This document shows positions 9,545-18,622 of a stretch of DNA of 60,525 bases, piece after piece. Below the pieces are notes generated by a model that worked only from the letters and a program-made list of their open reading frames with translations, was not told the DNA's origin and ran no database searches. This stretch comes from Thraustochytrium sp. TN22 (Eukaryota > Sar > Bigyra > Thraustochytrida > Thraustochytriidae), in assembly GCA_013306675.1 (NCBI GenBank), contig JABLUY010000220.1, forward strand, positions 1 to 60,525, given 5' to 3'. Made by a program: the position numbers and the translations under genes. Every line of letters starts with the position of its first letter. The stretch's first letter is position 1.

Positions 9545-12500
9545 TCATCCAACCATAAAGCCGGAGCCGATAATGAGCTTCTTGATGGACAACAGAACGT
9601 CGGTGTTGGCAATGTCCAAGTCAGGGTGGGCAATCTTCTCGTCGAGCAGGAGATCGAGAATGCGGCGCAGCTCGCGAACCAGGACGCCGATGCGGGCCTG
9701 GGCGCGAAAGGTGATCCAGCCATCCACCGTGATGGTGCCGCGCTCGTGCTGCACCTCAATCTTGCCGCCAAACATGAGGAGCGAGTAGGGCGGCACGACC
9801 GTCGCGTCGCGAATGAAGACCTTGCTGGTCTTGACCTTCTCGCGGTACACGAGCCATGGATTGTGGTACTCGCGCTGGTGAAAGAGCACCGAAGAGGGGT
9901 GCAGGAAGACACGCTCCAGGTCGAACCGACGGCGCCCGCCGCCGCCACCGCTGCGGCGGCCGCTCCGCGAGGAGCTCACCGACCTACTGTCGAGGCTCTC
10001 CTCCTCCTCCTCCTCCTCCTCCTCCCCCCCGCCCTCCTCCTCGTTCCCGTTCTCATCGTCATCTTCATTGGCGTTGTCGTCGAGGAGGGCCTCCCAGCCG
10101 TCGCCGTCATCGGTCGCACCACCTCCCTGCTTCTTGTTCACGGAGGCGGCGGCGGCGGCGGCGGCGTCCTTCTCGCCAGCGCGAGCACGCGCCTCTGCTT
10201 CCTTTTTGACCGCCTCCTTGTCGGCAGCGGCCTGCGCAGCGTGGTAAGCGGCCTCGACCTCCTCAACGCCCTGGGGCTGGCGCACCATGAAGCGAAGCTG
10301 GCGCGCCTCGGGCGCTTGCGCAACGGCGCCACCCTGCGTCTCGGCGAAGCGCTGCAGCGGCTTGCGCACGTTGATGACGTTTGGGTACAGGCCAGCGCAG
10401 AGCGCAGCCTTGACGAGCGAAACGCTTTCACGCGTGAGGATGCGCGTGCTGCCCTTTTGCACGTGCGAGGCCGAGGAGGTAGCCTCGAAGCCGATCTGCG
10501 CAAGCGTCTTGCCGAGGTCGCGGCGTAGGTCGCGGATCTCGTTGAGCGACTGGTTGGACAAAAAGTACTTGTCCGCGAACGAGCGGCGCTCGCGTTCGGA
10601 GTTGAGTGCCGCCCAGCGCTCGTAGGCGTAGAGCAGGCAGATGTGGTCGCTCTGCGTGACCTCGACGCTCTCGCCGCCGAGAAGCGCCTTCTTGGCCTCG
10701 TTGGCCTCGGCGCGCTTGTCGGGCGGGGACATGAAGGGGTTGCGCACGTTGAGCGCCGCGGCGATGGTGAGCACTTGGTCTGCGCACTGCAGTAGCACGC
10801 CGAAGACGAGCATCTTGCCGATGCGCACGTCCATGGGCAGGCGCGCGAGGTGGCGGCCGAGGGCGGTGAGCGCGACGGGCGCGCCAGGGTGGTCCTGGAG
10901 CGCGGCGCCCACGTCGAGCAGCAGACGCACGGCCTCCTTGACGGAGATAGAGGGCGGCGGCTCCATGAGAGTGTTCATGAAGGGCTCCGGCTGGCCGAGG
11001 TCCGAGGAGAGCACCTGCATGATGAGCTGCTCGAGCGGCACGCGGTGGATCTCCGGCAGCTGCGCCTGGTGAAAGTACATGTCGTGGCGCTTGCGCGTGT
11101 ACAGCTTGTAGCACTGGCCTGGCTGTACACGGCCGGCGCGGCCGCGGCGCTGGCGCGCGGAGTTGCGCGAGACCCAGTCCTCGACGAGCTGCGACATGCG
11201 GTTCGCGGCGTCGTACCGCGTCTCCTTCATCTTACCCGAGTCGATCACGAAGACCACGTCGTTGATGGTAATGGAGGTCTCCGCCACGTTGGTCGACACC
11301 ACCACCTTGCGCTTGCCCTTGGGGGCGCGCGAAAATACGCGGCTCTGGTCGCGCCCGGACAGGCCGCCGTGCAGCGGCAGCACCATGAGGTTGCCGCGCG
11401 AGGCGCGCTCGATGGATCGGATGGCGCGCTGGATCTCGCCGGCGCCTGACATGAAGATGAGGATGCTGCCTTCCGTCGCGGCGTTGCGCTGATCGATCTC
11501 GAACACCAAATTGGCGAGCAGGTCGTAGTCCGTGTGCCGTTCCAGTTGCGCAAGGCCGGCCGCCTTGGCCTGGACCGCGTCCAGGTCGCGGTCACGGCCC
11601 GTCACGCGCAGCGGGAAGCGCAGCATGTCCACAATCTCCTCCAAGAAGATGTCCTGCACCGGGTGGACGAAGCCTGGGATCTGGATCACCGACCGCGTGT
11701 TGAAGTACTCGCAAAACTCGACCGCGTCCATGGTCGCGCTCATGAGCAGCAGCTTGAGGTCCGGGCGCCGCGGCAGCACGGACTTGAGGATGCTGAGCAG
11801 AAAGTCCGTGTCGACGCTGCGCTCGTGCACCTCATCCACCAGAATGTGCGTGACGCCTTCCAAGTCGCCGTCGCCCTGCAGGCGGCGCAGCAGAATACCG
11901 GTGGTGACAAAGGTAAGTCGCGTCTTGGCCGACGTCTTGTTCTCCAGGCGGATCTGGTAGCCGACCGTGCTGCCGATGGGCTCGCAGCGCTCCTCGCTTA
12001 CGCGGGTCGCGACGCCAATGGCCGCGAGTCGGCGCGGCTGCGTACAGATGATGTTCACCTCGCCGCCGCGGCCGGACTCGATGGCCTCGTCCAGAATGAA
12101 CTGCGGCACCTGCGTCGTCTTACCGCAGCCGGTTTCGCCCGAGATGAGCACGACCTGGTTCTGGTCCAGCTCCGTGATGACCTCCATGGCCTGCTGGAAG
12201 GCAGGCAGCTTGGCACGCGCCTCCAGCATGCTCTTGTACGGCTTGTTGGTCTCCTTACGCTTGAGCTGCTCGGCGCGCATCGCCTCGCTGCTTCCGCCGC
12301 CGCCGCCGCCGCCGCCCCGGCCTCGGCCGCGACCATTGCGCTTGCCGCCGCGGTCGGAGGCTGCCGCGGTCGCCGTCGCGTCCACGTCCGCGCCCGCGTC
12401 CGCGTCGGCGCCACGGCCCTGTAGGAGGTCCGAAGCCGCCGTGACGGAGAGGCCGGCATCGATGGTGCGGCGCAGCGGCGCCGCCTTAAAGGGGAAGGTG

Positions 12501-14380
12501 CGCCGCGCCGCGACCAGATCCGCCAACGAGGAGCGCACGAGGTCGTACAGCTCGTAGAGCTGCGGCGCCGCGACGAGCGACTGCGCGTGCTTGGCAAGCT
12601 CGAGCGTCATGAGCGCGTTCACGTGGCGATTGAGTGCCGGGTTGAAGAAGACCGCCAGCGCCGGCTGGAACGGGTACACGGCGGCGGTGTCGGAGGCGGT
12701 GATGGCGACGATCTCCACGAGGTTCTCGCCGGGGACGCCGTCGACCGCACCAATCTTCACAACGTGGCGCGAAGCGCGGTGGGCGGCCTCGCCTTCCGCG
12801 GCCACCTCGAGGTCATGCTCGCTCTGCACCTCACCCTCGCCAAACATGGCCTCGAGCGCCATGAGCTCGTCCTCGCGCAGCTGCTGCGCCTCCTCCGCTG
12901 CGTGGTCCGCCTCGGGCGGTGCAGGCCACTGTGCGCCGTCTGCATGGATCTCGCAAAATGCGGCGTAGGCGCGCACCAAATCCCGTAGCACGGCGGCCGG
13001 GGAGGCGGCCTTCTTGCCGCCAGCCGCAGACTCGGGCCTGACTCCGGTAGCCTCGGCCAACAGCGCCAGCGCTGCCTCCGTGGACGTGTTGGCGATGCCG
13101 GCACCGTCCTTGCGCAGAGAAACCACCTCGAGCTGCTTGCCGCGCGGGTCAAAGCCGGCCGGCAGGTACTCCTCGGGCGCGTAGAGGCAGAGCCAGTCCA
13201 GGTAGACGTCCTGCGGCTGGCCGTCGCCGCACTGCATGAGCGCGTTCTGCACGTCCTCGGGGCGGAACCCAAGCTTGGTAAGCGCCTTGGCCTCCCGGCG
13301 CGCCAGTAGGGCACCCTGGTCGCCGCCAGCGCCAGCGCCAGCGCCGCCGGAGGCGCCCTGATCGGCCTTGCTGAGTGTCTTGGCAAAGGACTTGACGACC
13401 TTTTCGACGAAGTCGCGGTGCTCTTCGCTCATGAAGACGGTCGCGTACGGGTTGCTCATCTTGTGTTGCTCGCGCTTGCGCTGCTTGGTGCGGAACGTCC
13501 CCTCCCGCGCCTCGTTGTGCATGCGCTTCTCGTACTTGGTGGCGAAGCGGCCCTGCGCCGTGATGGAGAAGTCCTCCGGCTTGAGCTTGGGCGCGGTGGG
13601 CAGCTGCTCCGCCTTGGACGTCGCCGGCGCGTCCCCGTACAGATCCCAGCCACCGCCGCCGCCGCCGCCGCTGCCACCGCCGCGGCTGCTGCCGCCGCCA
13701 GGCGCCTTGGCACTGGCGCCCGAGGACTTTTCGCCTTGCTTTTCGCCCTCGCCGCCGTCACCAAGCTGAGCGGCCAGCAAGGCCTCTTCCTCTTCCTGCG
13801 CCTTTTGTTCGGCAGCAACGTCGTCCGCGTGCATCTGCTTGAGGTGAATGGTCACGGCGTGCTCCTTCTTGAACACCTTGTCGCAGAAGCGGCACGTGAA
13901 GGAGTCGGCCGCAGCCTCCTTTTCGGCTGCCTCGCGCTGCTTCTTGGCGCGTTTGGACTCGACGCCGCCCGACTTGCCGGAGTCGCCCTTGTCCGGCTCG
14001 CCGCCGCCGCCCATGCTGAGCCAGGCCGTGCGGAAGGGCTCCGGCAGGCGCTTCTCGTGCTGCCGCGCGCCATCCACCTGCTTGAGCGCCAGCAGAGCGC
14101 TTGCATGCTGCGAGGCGCCCTCATCCGGATAGCCCTCCACTGTGCAGAGCACAATGTCCTTTTCCGAGTTGTTCTTCGGGTCGCGCAGCACCACGCGCGT
14201 GCGGAAGAGGCCCGGATCGCGGCACGGCGCCTTCCTGTAGATGGGCTTGGGTCGCTTTTGGTTCTGGCAGAACTCGTTCAGAAGCTGCTTCGGCGTGCGC
14301 TGCCACTCCTTGATCGTCATGCCCTGCGCCTGCACCTCGCCGCGGCTCTTGATCACCTGCACATGCTTCTTGCGCCCCAT
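9545..14380 (-). CDS. DHX57-like DExH-box RNA helicase with UBA and RWD modules
   Basis: 1611-aa DEAH/RHA-family helicase predicted to remodel RNA or ribonucleoproteins using ATP. In order: a basic N-terminus, a C2H2 zinc finger (about 162-183), an UBA-like module (KALTKLGFRPEDVQNAL), an RWD-like module (from EDELMALEAMFGE), Gly/Arg-rich RGG segments, then the core. The core has Walker A GETGCGKT (748-755), motif II DEVH (849-852), motif III SAT, TNVAETSIT and QRRGRAGR. WH/ratchet, HA2 and OB-type C-terminal regions follow, with a long acidic Asp/Glu insertion. Human DHX57 also combines UBA, RWD, a zinc finger (CCCH there) and a DEVH core; DHX29 is the main alternative. ATG 14380 (MGRKKHVQ) is preferred over the open but low-complexity frame to 14659. 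Confidence 0.9.
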   Translation of the reverse strand: MGRKKHVQVIKSRGEVQAQGMTIKEWQRTPKQLLNEFCQNQKRPKPIYRKAPCRDPGLFRTRVVLRDPKNNSEKDIVLCTVEGYPDEGASQHASALLALKQVDGARQHEKRLPEPFRTAWLSMGGGGEPDKGDSGKSGGVESKRAKKQREAAEKEAAADSFTCRFCDKVFKKEHAVTIHLKQMHADDVAAEQKAQEEEEALLAAQLGDGGEGEKQGEKSSGASAKAPGGGSSRGGGSGGGGGGGWDLYGDAPATSKAEQLPTAPKLKPEDFSITAQGRFATKYEKRMHNEAREGTFRTKQRKREQHKMSNPYATVFMSEEHRDFVEKVVKSFAKTLSKADQGASGGAGAGAGGDQGALLARREAKALTKLGFRPEDVQNALMQCGDGQPQDVYLDWLCLYAPEEYLPAGFDPRGKQLEVVSLRKDGAGIANTSTEAALALLAEATGVRPESAAGGKKAASPAAVLRDLVRAYAAFCEIHADGAQWPAPPEADHAAEEAQQLREDELMALEAMFGEGEVQSEHDLEVAAEGEAAHRASRHVVKIGAVDGVPGENLVEIVAITASDTAAVYPFQPALAVFFNPALNRHVNALMTLELAKHAQSLVAAPQLYELYDLVRSSLADLVAARRTFPFKAAPLRRTIDAGLSVTAASDLLQGRGADADAGADVDATATAAASDRGGKRNGRGRGRGGGGGGGGSSEAMRAEQLKRKETNKPYKSMLEARAKLPAFQQAMEVITELDQNQVVLISGETGCGKTTQVPQFILDEAIESGRGGEVNIICTQPRRLAAIGVATRVSEERCEPIGSTVGYQIRLENKTSAKTRLTFVTTGILLRRLQGDGDLEGVTHILVDEVHERSVDTDFLLSILKSVLPRRPDLKLLLMSATMDAVEFCEYFNTRSVIQIPGFVHPVQDIFLEEIVDMLRFPLRVTGRDRDLDAVQAKAAGLAQLERHTDYDLLANLVFEIDQRNAATEGSILIFMSGAGEIQRAIRSIERASRGNLMVLPLHGGLSGRDQSRVFSRAPKGKRKVVVSTNVAETSITINDVVFVIDSGKMKETRYDAANRMSQLVEDWVSRNSARQRRGRAGRVQPGQCYKLYTRKRHDMYFHQAQLPEIHRVPLEQLIMQVLSSDLGQPEPFMNTLMEPPPSISVKEAVRLLLDVGAALQDHPGAPVALTALGRHLARLPMDVRIGKMLVFGVLLQCADQVLTIAAALNVRNPFMSPPDKRAEANEAKKALLGGESVEVTQSDHICLLYAYERWAALNSERERRSFADKYFLSNQSLNEIRDLRRDLGKTLAQIGFEATSSASHVQKGSTRILTRESVSLVKAALCAGLYPNVINVRKPLQRFAETQGGAVAQAPEARQLRFMVRQPQGVEEVEAAYHAAQAAADKEAVKKEAEARARAGEKDAAAAAAASVNKKQGGGATDDGDGWEALLDDNANEDDDENGNEEEGGGEEEEEEEEESLDSRSVSSSRSGRRSGGGGGRRRFDLERVFLHPSSVLFHQREYHNPWLVYREKVKTSKVFIRDATVVPPYSLLMFGGKIEVQHERGTITVDGWITFRAQARIGVLVRELRRILDLLLDEKIAHPDLDIANTDVLLSIKKLIIGSGFMVG

Positions 14381-15344
14381 GGATGGATGGTGGCGCGCTG
14401 TGGCTCGAGAGAGTGGACCTCTCCTCTTCTCTTCTCTCCTCTCCTCTCGCGGCGACCGGGACCGGCCGCAAAACTCTGGCCTGGGCGCGAGGGGCCCGGT
14501 GCAGGACCGACCCACGCGCGCCGCGCCGACCCTCGGCGCGCGCCCCGCGATGGTCTTTTGCGCGCCCGCGGCCGTCAGCCGCTCGCTCGCCGCCCAACGC
14601 CGCCGCGTTACCCGCGTTACCCGCCATAACCCAGGATATTCTCTCGGGCTCAACTTCAAGTTGAGTTGAAGTTCAAGTTGAAGTTCAAGTTGAAGTTCAA
14701 GTTCAAGGACAAGTCAAGTCGGGGCTTGGACTGGCGGGAGCGACGTCTTCCTCGCGGCGTCGTCCATGGGTTTCTTCTGGTCCGTGCATGACCATGACTT
14801 GGCCACCGGCAGCGCGCCTCGATTCGATGTTTTGGGCAGCCAAGTAACGGAGCGCCGCCTCGCAGCGCTTCGCAGGGCTGTGCGTCATGAGCCAGCAGGA
14901 GCAGCTTAGGCGCTCGTTTTCTCCAGAGAGGGAGTCATCGCCGGCCGGTGGCGGTCGTGGCAAGCTTTCGTCGGGCGAAGACGGTACTTTCAGCGGGTAC
15001 ATGTCCTTCCAGAGCTCGCTGAAGACGATGCTAACGTAAGCGCCGCCTGAAGCCAGTTGCGCTCTTGAACATACACAGCAAGGAGGGAATACAGAAGCTT
15101 CGGCTCCATCTCAGTCCAGTTCGGGGCAACGACTCACTGACTCACATGTCAGATCAAGGCGGTGGTGGAATGACCTTCGGAGAGCCTCGCCGACTCGGAC
15201 GCCTCGGACTCGGCGCGCAGAACCACATTGCAGCGAGCGGCAGAGCGAAGCAGAGCAGAGCAGTCTGGCGCAGAGCGGCGCAGCGCGGAGCCGAGCCGAG
15301 CAGAGGGCAGTACAGCGAGCGAGCAGCCGGCAAGATAAGATAAG
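14381..15344. other. Divergent promoter interval with AAGTTC/AAGTTG minisatellite
   Basis: Lies between the helicase (-) and the first oxidoreductase paralog (+). A 6/12-bp array of AAGTTC and AAGTTG units covers about 14651-14716, and a pyrimidine run CTCTTCTCTTCTCTCCTC lies near 14425-14450. A 99-codon ATG-initiated ORF occupies 14703-15002 on the minus strand; it matches no family I know and could be chance or a small orphan gene. Nothing else is visible. Confidence 0.6.
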
Positions 15345-16310
15345 ATGGGCGGCAGCCAGAGCACCGAGACGATGCGCGCCATGGTCATGACGGGCGTGTC
15401 CGGGCGCAAGTTCGTGGAGGACGCGCCCAAGCCCAAGGCGGGCAAGGCGCAGGTGGTTGTTCGCGTCAAGGCAGCCGCCGTGAACCCGGTCGACTACAAG
15501 CTGCAAAAGGGCGCGCTTTTTATGCGCGGCAAGGCGCTCGGCTTGGACTTCGCCGGTGAAGTGGTTGAGGTGGGCGAGGGCGTGAGCCACGTCAAGCAGG
15601 GCGATCGCGTCTTCGGCAAGGCCAACACTGGCTCCATGGCTGAGTTCGCCATGTGCAAGAGCTCCGAGGTGGCGATCGTGCCGGAGGCCTTTAGCTACGT
15701 GGAAGCTGCGGCGCTCCCGGTAACCTACCTGACGGCGCTCCAGGGCCTTCGCAACTACGGCTACAAGCGCGGCCAGAGCCTGCTCGTGATCGGCGCTTCG
15801 GGCGGCGCCGGCACGGCCGCCGTGACCATGGGCCGCATCCTCGGCGGCCCTGACGCCGAGATCATCGGCGTGTGCTCCGGCAAGAACGCCGAGATGGTCC
15901 AGGGCCTTGGCGCAGACCGCATCGTCGACTACACCAAGGAGACACCGCTCGAGGCGCTCGGCGAGGGCAACATCGACCACGTCTTTGACGCCGCCTCGCA
16001 CAGCGGCGGCGGCGAGGACTACCGCGCCGTGAGCAAGAAGATCCTCAAGCCGGACGGCATGTATGTGGCCATCAACGCCGGCGCCGAGCTCTGGGGCCGC
16101 TACCTGACCGGCACGCTCAAGGAGAAGGAGAAGCTCTTTCTCACCAAGACCACCACCGAGGACCTCAACGAGGTCACGCGCCTGCTGGGCGAGGCCAACG
16201 CCAAGCCCGTCATCGCCGAGACTCTTGCCTTCTCCGAGGAGAACCTGGAGAAGGCATACGCTTCGCTCCAGAGTCGTCGCACGCGTGGTAAGATTGTGCT
16301 CACCATGTAA
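15345..16310 (+). CDS. Zinc-free MDR oxidoreductase (quinone reductase-like), tandem copy 1, myristoylation-type start
   Basis: 321 aa; medium-chain dehydrogenase/reductase of the quinone oxidoreductase or RTN4IP1-like type, expected to reduce quinones or enals with NADPH. GroES-like N-terminal half (AAVNPVDYKLQKG, GLDFAGEV, GDRVFG), then a Rossmann half with GASGGAG at 150-156. The structural and catalytic zinc cysteines of alcohol dehydrogenases are absent. The N-terminus MGGSQS fits the N-myristoylation pattern (Gly2, Ser6), suggesting membrane anchoring; that is inference from the motif only. Start at ATG 15345 after a GATAAGATAAG leader. First of three tandem paralogs in the same orientation. 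Physiological substrate unknown. Confidence 0.93.
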   Translation: MGGSQSTETMRAMVMTGVSGRKFVEDAPKPKAGKAQVVVRVKAAAVNPVDYKLQKGALFMRGKALGLDFAGEVVEVGEGVSHVKQGDRVFGKANTGSMAEFAMCKSSEVAIVPEAFSYVEAAALPVTYLTALQGLRNYGYKRGQSLLVIGASGGAGTAAVTMGRILGGPDAEIIGVCSGKNAEMVQGLGADRIVDYTKETPLEALGEGNIDHVFDAASHSGGGEDYRAVSKKILKPDGMYVAINAGAELWGRYLTGTLKEKEKLFLTKTTTEDLNEVTRLLGEANAKPVIAETLAFSEENLEKAYASLQSRRTRGKIVLTM

Positions 16311-17123
16311 GGTTTTCATTTAGAAGTGGTTCACAACACCTGTTTTGTCTTTTTGACTTGTTGCGTTCGGCGGTTCATTCGCAAAATTCCCGAGCCACAT
16401 CCAAGTCTCTGCGGACCTCGTCTTTCATGCCGCCTCGCACAGCCTGCCAGTGACTCGGATGAGAGGGAGTGGCAAGGGCTCCTTTAACGAGAGTCGTCAC
16501 GTGCGCGGGGAAGCTCGATCACTAAACTCCGAGACACGCCACCCCTCGCTCGCTCGGAGCTCGGTGCTTCGGCACGGCTCGGCATCTCGAGCCACTCCGA
16601 CTCGGGGTGATGCGCACGGGCGTGGCAACGCGGGTTCCCGCTTCCCACCGGTGGCGGGCGGCACGTGCAGCATCTTGGCACCGTACGCTTCCTCGTTCGC
16701 TGTGGTGATAATGGGGGCAAGTTTGCCGGGGGCTCGGGCGAGCTTGCGCTCCGTGCCGACCGTGACGGACCCATGACGAGCCAAAGTTCGCCACCAAGGG
16801 TCTCCAAAGCGAGCCTGCGCGTGCGGAGAGCGGGCAGGATGTGAGCGCCAGTGCCAGTGCAGCGAGCCACAGCCGGGATGACGTCGGTCGGCGAAACGGG
16901 CGCTCGTCCAAACCGCGCCGTCAGTTGATTCGCGGCCGCCGCCGCCGCACAATCCCATGTTGAGGCGCGGGCGAGCGCGTACGAGACGCCAAGCGAAACC
17001 ACAGGCCCGGCCATGAGGCCAGGCATGGCCTTGCTTGGCCTCGCCTCGCCCGGCAACAGAACCGCAACTTCTTCCTCGAGCAGGAGCAAACAAAAGTCGA
17101 GAGAGCCCAGAGCAAGAGCGAGA
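16311..17123. other. Spacer between tandem paralogs 1 and 2
   Basis: About 810 bases between the stop of copy 1 and the probable start of copy 2. Open frames on the minus strand here are antisense reading of GC-rich DNA and show no family features. The final 30 bases align with the start region of copy 1 (see the findings). No repeat array or RNA gene is seen. Confidence 0.6.
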
Positions 17124-18068
17124 ATGCGCGCAATGGTCATGTCGGGCGTGTCGGGGCGCAGGTTCGTGCAAAACGCGCCCAAGCCGACGGCGGGTCCTGG
17201 CGAGGTGGTGGTTCGCGTGAGGGCGGCCGGGGCGAACCCGGTGGACTACAAGATGCAAAAGGTGGCCTTTCTGGCGCGCGGCAAGGCGCTGGGCCTGGAC
17301 TTCGCCGGCGAGGTTACGGAGGTGGGCGAGGGCGTGCAGGGCTTCGAGGCTGGCGATCGCGTCTTTGGGCGCGCCAAGACAGGCTCCATGGCAGAGTTCG
17401 CGGCGTGCAGGGCGGATCAGATTGCCAAGGTCCCGGAGGGCATGAGCTTCGTGGAGAGCGCGGCGCTGCCCGTGGTGTACGTGACCGCACTACAGGGTCT
17501 GCGCAACTATGGCTACGAGCGCGGCCAGAGCCTGGTGGTCATCGGCGCGTCCGGCGGCGCTGGTACCGCGGCCGTGAGCATGGGGCGCGCCATTGGCGGG
17601 CCGGACGCCGACATCACGGGCGTGTGCTCTGGCCGCAACGCAGACCTGGTCATGGAGCTGGGCGCCAACCGCGTCGTGGACTACACGACGACGGCGCTCT
17701 CGCAGGCGCTCGAGACCGGCTCTGTGGACCACGTGTTCGACACGGCCTCGCACAGCGGCGGCGGCGCGCAGGACTACCTGAGCGAGAGCAAGAAGGTGCT
17801 CAAGCCTTCGGGCATGTACGTGACCATCAACGGCGGTCTACAGCTCTGGGCTCGCATGCTCACGGGCCACCTCAAGGCGCAGGAAAAGCTCTTTCTGGTC
17901 AAGATCAAGTCTGCTGACCTCGAGGAGGTGGCGCGCCTTCTCGCCGAGACGGGTGCCAAGCCCGTCATCGCCGAGACGCTGCCCTTTTCCGAGGCCAATG
18001 TGGAGCGCGCCTATGCCGCGCTTCAGGCGCGCCGTACGCGCGGCAAGATCGTCCTCACCATGGAGTAG
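17124..18068 (+). CDS. Zinc-free MDR oxidoreductase, tandem copy 2, lacking the acylation start
   Basis: 314 aa from ATG 17124 (MRAMVMSG). Sequence and length match copy 1 over nearly the whole protein (NPVDYKMQK, GLDFAGEV, GASGGAGTAAVSMGRA, C-terminal RRTRGKIVLTM), so it is the closest paralog of copy 1. The frame is open upstream with ATGs at 17013 and 17025, which would add up to 37 residues rich in Ser, Arg and Lys. I prefer 17124 because it aligns with the internal MRAMVM of copy 1. The MG start that would permit myristoylation in copies 1 and 3 is missing. Expected to be a soluble NADPH-dependent reductase; substrate unknown. Confidence 0.88.
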   Translation: MRAMVMSGVSGRRFVQNAPKPTAGPGEVVVRVRAAGANPVDYKMQKVAFLARGKALGLDFAGEVTEVGEGVQGFEAGDRVFGRAKTGSMAEFAACRADQIAKVPEGMSFVESAALPVVYVTALQGLRNYGYERGQSLVVIGASGGAGTAAVSMGRAIGGPDADITGVCSGRNADLVMELGANRVVDYTTTALSQALETGSVDHVFDTASHSGGGAQDYLSESKKVLKPSGMYVTINGGLQLWARMLTGHLKAQEKLFLVKIKSADLEEVARLLAETGAKPVIAETLPFSEANVERAYAALQARRTRGKIVLTME

Positions 18069-18622
18069 AACTACTTTTTCCACTTGGCAAGGCCTCGGGC
18101 TAGCTAGCTAGTAAGTTAGCGATAACAGCGTTCATCAGAGCTTCGCTTCGCTGTCTTGTCCATGTCGGAGTGCAGGCAGGCAGCCGCGCCGCCGCCGCCG
18201 CTCTGTCTGGTCCAGGCGTCAATGGCAACGAGCTTGAAAGTTGAGCCTCGTGGAGCTCGAGGTGGAGCTCGACTTCAAGCCAGACGCACTGCGAGCGAGC
18301 GAGCGAGCTCGTTTCGCTGGCCGCGCCCGCGGCGGCTACGCATCGGTGCCACCGACCTGCCTGCCGACCGTGCACAGCGTTCAACTAGCAATCGCGCAGG
18401 CTGGCACTGGCATCCTCCGCAGAACACGAGCGCGATCGAGCGCGGGACTCGAGACCAGCTTGGAGGACTCGGCCCGAGAGGCGCGCGGCGCGGGCGGCAG
18501 ATCGGCAAGACCCACGCAGCGGTCTTCACGGCTCGGCTTGTTGCGCGCGCGTAGGCAGCCTCAGCGTCAGTCAGTCAACAAGGCAAGGCAAGGCAAGGCA
18601 AGGCAAGGCAAGGCAGGACGAG
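18069..18622. other. Spacer between tandem paralogs 2 and 3, with AGGCA array
   Basis: Contains a TAGC-repeat palindrome (18101-18113), GAGCGAGC low complexity (about 18295-18310) and seven AGGCA units (18581-18615) ending just before the start of copy 3, presumably in its 5' UTR. A plus-strand open frame overlaps copy 3 out of frame and is not credible. Confidence 0.7.

Noticed and set aside
14381-14659. N-terminal extension of the helicase frame to 14659
   Set aside because: Arg/Ala low complexity from promoter sequence. MGRKKHVQ at 14380 begins the ordered protein.
14703-15002. 99-codon minus-strand ORF beginning with ATG
   Set aside because: No recognisable family, in a divergent promoter overlapping a repeat array; chance ORF probability is appreciable.
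16484-17258. Two long minus-strand ORFs between MDR copies 1 and 2
   Set aside because: They run antisense into the start of MDR copy 2 (one begins with its antisense) and are Arg/Ala/Ser-rich without domains.
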